From: Planctomycetota bacterium
GTDB taxonomy: Bacteria > Planctomycetota > SZUA-567
Assembly (NCBI GenBank): GCA_031270685.1
Contig: JAISXA010000212.1
Coordinates: 1 to 41,831, forward strand
Direction of reading: 5' to 3'
Length of the DNA: 41,831 bases
The notes below the pieces were generated by a model, which was given only the letters and a program-made list of their open reading frames with translations, searched no databases and was not told the origin of the DNA. Made by a program: the position numbers and the translations under genes. Shown here piece by piece: positions 38,466 through 41,831 of this stretch (position 1 is its first letter; the number at the start of each line of letters is the position of its first letter).

Positions 38466-38567
38466 ATGCGCCGGCTTGAGCGTCTGCTGCGTTTTTTTCG
38501 AACGTTTGTCGCGAAACGCTTCTTTTCGGCGGGAACTTCCGGCGAAAAGGGCGAGGAAAGGCTTGTC

Positions 38568-40766
38568 ATGGCTTTCGAGGCGAACACCAGGATACTTGCC
38601 GCCTTCACCGGCGACCACAATCCCGACGCAAGCTCAATCGACCAGTTCACCCGCACCGTGGGCGAATTCAGCGTAGAGCGTGGAATTCCCTTGCCGCTCG
38701 GACCGAACCTGACTGTTCGCGGCGTGAATTTTTCCGTGTTTTCGCAACACGCAACCGTTATGACCCTCGTCCTTTTCGCCGACGACCAAGGCCCGCCGGC
38801 GGCCGAGATTCCCCTTGATCCCAAGCTGAACCGGACCGGCGACGTATGGCACATCCGGGTGCGCCACGGCAATCCATCGCGCTACCGTACGCTGCGCTAC
38901 GTCTGGCGGGCCGACGGCCCGCGCGATCCCTCCAGGGGATATTATTTCGACGCGAACCATCCGTTGCTCGACCCCTACGCCAGGGCGCTGACCGGCGGCG
39001 AGACCTGGGGGAAACCGGACCTTCCCCGCGACGAGGCGCGGGACGGCCCGCAACTCAGCGCCCGCCGCTGCCGCATCGGGGCAAGCCACCATTACGACTG
39101 GGAGGGCGACAAGCCGCTCGACATCCCGATCGAGAAGACGATCATCTACGAATTGCACGTGCGCGGCTACACGGTGCATTGCTCCTCCGGCGTCGCGCAT
39201 CCCGGATCCTTTCTCGGGCTTGCCGAAAAGATACCCTATCTGAAAGACCTGGGCGTGACCGCCGTCGAGCTGATGCCGGTCTTCGAGTTCGACGAGAATG
39301 AAAACCTCCGCCGCCATCCCCGCACCGGCGAGCCGCTGCTCAATTATTGGGGCTACTCCCCGATCGGCTTTTTCTGCCCCAACGCCGCCTACGCCCACGA
39401 TTCCGAAGACGCCGGGGCGGTCGTCGAGTTCAAGGACATGGTGAAGGCGTTTCACCGGGCCGGGATCGAGGTGATCCTGGACGTGGTGTTCAACCACACC
39501 GCCGAGGGAGACGAGCGGGGACCGACCATCTCCTTTCGCGGCCTCGACAATCCGGTGTACTACATGCTGGACGGGCACGGCAAATACCGCAATTACTCGG
39601 GCTGCGGCAACACGGTCAATTGCAACCACCCGCTGGTCAGGGAATACATCCTCGACGTGCTCCGCTATTGGGCCGGCTTCATGCACGTCGACGGCTTCCG
39701 CTTCGACCTCGCCTCCATCCTCGGGCGCGACATGAACGGGAACGTTCTCGACAATCCGCCCGTCGTCGAGATCATCGCCATGGACCCGATCCTCGCCGGC
39801 ACCAAACTCATCGCCGAGGCCTGGGACGCGGGCGGCCTCAATCAGGTCGGCAAATTCCCCTCCTACGGGCGCTGGTCCGAGTGGAACGGCTTCTACCGCG
39901 ACGACATTCGCATGTTCTGGCGCGGCGACAAGGGAATGGTCAGCCGGGTCGCCAGCCGCGTCTGCGGCTCCGACGACCTGTACCGCAAATCCGGTCGCCG
40001 ACCCGGGCACTCGATCAATTTCATCACCGCCCACGACGGGTTTACCCTCAACGACCTCGTCAGCTACAGCCGGAAGCACAACGAGGACAACGGCGAACAC
40101 AACCGGGACGGCGAAAACTACAACCACTCCGTGAACTTCGGGGTCGAGGGTCCGACCGACGACCAGGGCGTGCTTCAGCGCCGCCGCCGCCAGATGAAGA
40201 ACTTCATCGCCACGCTGTTGCTGTCGCAGGGCACGCCGATGCTGCTGGCGGGCGACGAATTCGCCCGCACTCAGCGCGGCAACAACAACGCCTATTGTCA
40301 GGATAACGAGATCAGCTGGGTGGACTGGTCGCTTCTGGAAAAGAAATCCGACTTGGCGCGCTTCACCCGGCTTATGATCCGGTTCCGCAAAAAACATCCC
40401 GTGCTCGCGCGCAGCCAGTTTTTCGCCGACGGCGGCGGGATCGGCTGGCACGGCGGTAAGGAGAACGAGCCGGATTGGTCGGAGAACGCGCAGTGGCTGG
40501 CGTTCCTCCTGGACGGCGGCCAAGCCGTTCACGACGACGGCGGGCGGGACGACGACCTCTACGTCATCTTGAACGCGTCGGAGGAGTGGCGGCATTTCGC
40601 CGTTCCCGGCCGCGACCGTCCTTGGCGGAAGGTGGTGGACACTTCCCGGAATTCGCCGGACGACGTATACGATGACGCGGAGCGCGCCCCGGACGTCGGC
40701 CAGCGCCAGGACCGCTTCGCGGTGGAGCCGCGAAGCGTGGTGGTGCTGGTTAACGCCAGAGGCTGA
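38568..40766 (+). CDS. glgX: Glycogen debranching enzyme GlgX (isoamylase-type, GH13)
   Basis: A 732-aa cytosolic enzyme that hydrolyses alpha-1,6 branches of glycogen. The N-terminal CBM48-like domain is LTVRGVNFSVFSQHATVMTLVLF. The catalytic GH13 barrel has the four usual regions: VILDVVFNHT, GFRFDLASILGR (nucleophile Asp), LIAEAWDAGG (acid/base Glu) and ITAHDGFTLNDLVSY. The start is the ATG at 38568, with GAGGAAAGG 6 nt upstream; an ATG at 38466 directly behind the previous stop would add 34 basic residues without a good ribosome site. It is a housekeeping gene unrelated to the locus upstream. A hairpin repeat follows its stop by 4 nt. Confidence 0.93.
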   Translation: MAFEANTRILAAFTGDHNPDASSIDQFTRTVGEFSVERGIPLPLGPNLTVRGVNFSVFSQHATVMTLVLFADDQGPPAAEIPLDPKLNRTGDVWHIRVRHGNPSRYRTLRYVWRADGPRDPSRGYYFDANHPLLDPYARALTGGETWGKPDLPRDEARDGPQLSARRCRIGASHHYDWEGDKPLDIPIEKTIIYELHVRGYTVHCSSGVAHPGSFLGLAEKIPYLKDLGVTAVELMPVFEFDENENLRRHPRTGEPLLNYWGYSPIGFFCPNAAYAHDSEDAGAVVEFKDMVKAFHRAGIEVILDVVFNHTAEGDERGPTISFRGLDNPVYYMLDGHGKYRNYSGCGNTVNCNHPLVREYILDVLRYWAGFMHVDGFRFDLASILGRDMNGNVLDNPPVVEIIAMDPILAGTKLIAEAWDAGGLNQVGKFPSYGRWSEWNGFYRDDIRMFWRGDKGMVSRVASRVCGSDDLYRKSGRRPGHSINFITAHDGFTLNDLVSYSRKHNEDNGEHNRDGENYNHSVNFGVEGPTDDQGVLQRRRRQMKNFIATLLLSQGTPMLLAGDEFARTQRGNNNAYCQDNEISWVDWSLLEKKSDLARFTRLMIRFRKKHPVLARSQFFADGGGIGWHGGKENEPDWSENAQWLAFLLDGGQAVHDDGGRDDDLYVILNASEEWRHFAVPGRDRPWRKVVDTSRNSPDDVYDDAERAPDVGQRQDRFAVEPRSVVVLVNARG

Positions 40767-40770
40767 GGAT

Positions 40771-40837
40771 GTGGACTGAAGGTCGACTTTTGGAGAGAAT
40801 CGAATAGCGGTTTGTTTGGTTTTCTTCAAAAGCCCAC
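40771..40837. repeat. Solo hairpin of the paired-hairpin family, copy F
   Basis: Starts GTGGACT 4 nt after the glgX stop, contains GTCGACTTTT and ends AAAAGCCCAC. Stem arms CTTTTGGAGAGAATCGAAT (40787-40805) and GTTTGGTTTTCTTCAAAAG (40814-40832) pair imperfectly with G-T pairs, around loop AGCGGTTT (40806-40813). This is the stem family of the right hairpins in copies B and C. It fills the gap between two convergent genes. Confidence 0.8.
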
Positions 40838-40867
40838 AAGATGCGACTGTTCCAAAACCCGTATCGT

Positions 40868-41422
40868 TCACCACTCTTTTTCAAGCATCCATTCGGCGGC
40901 CGCCTTCAGGTCGTCGGCGATATGGTCGGCCTTGACCTTGCCTTCCGCCTCCGTCTCCCGGCCGCCGCCGGTGCGGACGAGGACGCTCATGGCGCCGATG
41001 GCTTTCCCCAGCGCCACGTCGGCTTCGCGATCCCCGATCACCACGCAATCCCGGGGATCGAACCCCAAATCCCGCGCGGCACGCAACGCCATGCCCGGCA
41101 TTGGTTTGCGGCAACAACAATCCTCATCCGGGGTGTGCGGGCAGTAATAAACCGCTTCAAGCGCCACTCCGTCCACGGCTAGGATCTCCGCCAAGCGCCG
41201 ATTTACCGCCTCAAGCTCGGACGGCTGTATCAGCCCCCGGTTGATCCCGGATTGGTTGGTGACCACAACCAGCCCGAATCCCGCCCCCGCCAACAGCTTC
41301 AGGCCCTCCAGCGCATTGGGGAGCAATTCGGTCTGCGCCGGGTCTGATTGGTAAATCTTGTCGACCATGATGGTACCGTCCCGGTCGAGGAGCGCGTAGC
41401 GTTTGCGCCTTTTCTTTTCCAT
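40868..41422 (-). CDS. gmhB: D-glycero-beta-D-manno-heptose-1,7-bisphosphate 7-phosphatase (GmhB), HAD family
   Basis: A 184-aa cytosolic phosphatase for ADP-heptose synthesis, a precursor of LPS inner core and of some S-layer or surface glycans. The HAD nucleophile motif is LLDRDGT; motif II is VVVTNQSGI. The zinc-binding Cys/His loop is YYCPHTPDEDCCCRKPMPGM and motif IV is VIGDREADV, all diagnostic of the GmhB/HisB-N group. ATG 41422 is chosen; a TTG 15 nt upstream gives a longer frame without benefit. The ribosome site is weak. It converges on glgX. Confidence 0.88.
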   Translation of the reverse strand: MEKKRRKRYALLDRDGTIMVDKIYQSDPAQTELLPNALEGLKLLAGAGFGLVVVTNQSGINRGLIQPSELEAVNRRLAEILAVDGVALEAVYYCPHTPDEDCCCRKPMPGMALRAARDLGFDPRDCVVIGDREADVALGKAIGAMSVLVRTGGGRETEAEGKVKADHIADDLKAAAEWMLEKEW

Positions 41423-41503
41423 GATCCAGCTTTTCAAGTCATGCCCATGGCGGCAGATACTGCCGTTCGGAATTTAGGCCCGCTTCGAAATGCGAAGTAT
41501 CGC

Positions 41504-41534
41504 TAAAGAGGGGCGTTTTTTTAACCGACTAAAA
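41504..41534 (+). promoter_or_regulatory. Possible sigma28 (FliA) promoter of flgK
   Basis: TAAA (41504-41507), 16 nt, then ACCGACTAA. FliA consensus is TAAA, N15, GCCGATAA, so spacing and -10 are each one step off. It lies about 105 nt before the flgK ATG. The region 41423-41639 holds nothing else recognised. Confidence 0.35.
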
Positions 41535-41639
41535 ATAAAGATATAAGCTCGAAGATCAGGCCCGTTCCCGCCGTCTGGCAGGTTGCTTGCTTCCAGTCCT
41601 GAAAGTGGTTCTCACGATAACGGATTAACGGAGATACTA

Positions 41640-41831
41640 ATGGCTTTCCACAGTTTGGCAATCGGCACCAGCGCCTTGTTGACCGCCCGCTATGGGCTGG
41701 ACACCACAGGGCATAACCTGGGCAATATCGACACCCCCGGCTACGCCCGCCAGCGGGTTACGCAGAACGCCACCCTTGGCTGGAGTTCCGGCCTCAACAA
41801 CGCGGTCATAGGCACCGGCGCCGGCATCAGG
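41640..41831 (+). CDS. flgK: Flagellar hook-associated protein FlgK, N-terminal part (cut by window edge)
   Basis: Only the first 64 codons are present. They match the N-terminal D0 helix region of FlgK/FlgE-class axial proteins: SLAIGTSALLTARYGLDTTG followed by HNLGNIDTPGYARQRV, where (H/A)N(I/L)(A/G)N..TPGY(A/S)RQ is the flagellar rod/hook signature. Arg-Gln after GYA favours FlgK. GGAG lies 6 nt before ATG 41640. FlgK joins hook to filament. It is the first gene of what is probably a flagellar unit continuing beyond the window. Confidence 0.88.
   Translation, partial: MAFHSLAIGTSALLTARYGLDTTGHNLGNIDTPGYARQRVTQNATLGWSSGLNNAVIGTGAGIR

Noticed and set aside
361-40837. Hairpin repeats as rho-independent terminators
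   Set aside because: On both strands the 3' arm ends in AAAAG and is not followed by a U tract.

Overview
The window is a gene-dense, GC-rich bacterial chromosome segment. The organism is a flagellated diderm: there is a flgK start at the right edge, an autotransporter with an outer-membrane beta-barrel, an ExbB/ExbD pair and a lipid-A/LPS-type heptose phosphatase. A TPR protein carrying RpoA-CTD domains, a DUF1844 protein and a VWA/DUF4159/ExbBD-type locus recall the PVC group (Planctomycetota/Lentisphaerota) or nearby phyla. That placement is inference from gene content only.

Layout. 1-760: the tail of an Rpn-type recombination-promoting nuclease/transposase followed by a dense patch of hairpin repeats. 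838-9633 (minus strand): two calcineurin-like phosphoesterases and a TPR/alpha-CTD regulator. Upstream of these on the same strand, the chain lipoprotein, tandem PilZ protein, dnaB, PP-loop thiolase-like protein, RbsD/FucU mutarotase, ribD is read towards decreasing coordinates. 9823-12861 (plus): an unknown protein, then a sigma70-like promoter, a repeat element in the leader, a DUF1844 protein and an L-xylulokinase-like FGGY kinase. 12967-15113: an autotransporter with a 13-G tract near its 5' end. 15646-21434: a five-gene rhamnose/ribose-type sugar ABC importer with an FAD oxidoreductase inserted between the ATPase and the permeases. 21535-22869 (minus): a membrane-anchored L,D-transpeptidase homologue that appears to have lost its catalytic His and Cys. 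23199-38465 (plus): a tightly packed envelope locus of a 1235-aa periplasmic TPR protein, ExbB/TolQ, ExbD/TolR, a 2892-aa VWA protein with six ~206-aa repeats, a TM hairpin and a DUF4159-like domain, and a HEAT-like exported protein. 38568-41422: glycogen debranching enzyme and GmhB. 41640-end: flgK.

Two things stand out. (1) A family of paired hairpins, seen 11 times at six loci. Each hairpin has an 8-nt loop of the type (C/A)AACCGCC or its complement GGCGGTT(G/T). Four unrelated stem sequences carry the same loop, and the hairpins mostly sit in inverted pairs bounded by GTGGACTTTT...AAAAGTCCAC. This looks like an undescribed REPIN/MITE-like or structured-RNA element. (2) The ExbB/ExbD-giant VWA-TPR locus looks like a proton-motive-force-coupled envelope machine of unknown function.

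The sugar genes (mutarotase, kinase, ABC importer, oxidoreductase) fit uptake and first metabolic steps of a pentose or deoxyhexose. No isomerase or aldolase is present in the window. No rRNA, tRNA or CRISPR array was seen.
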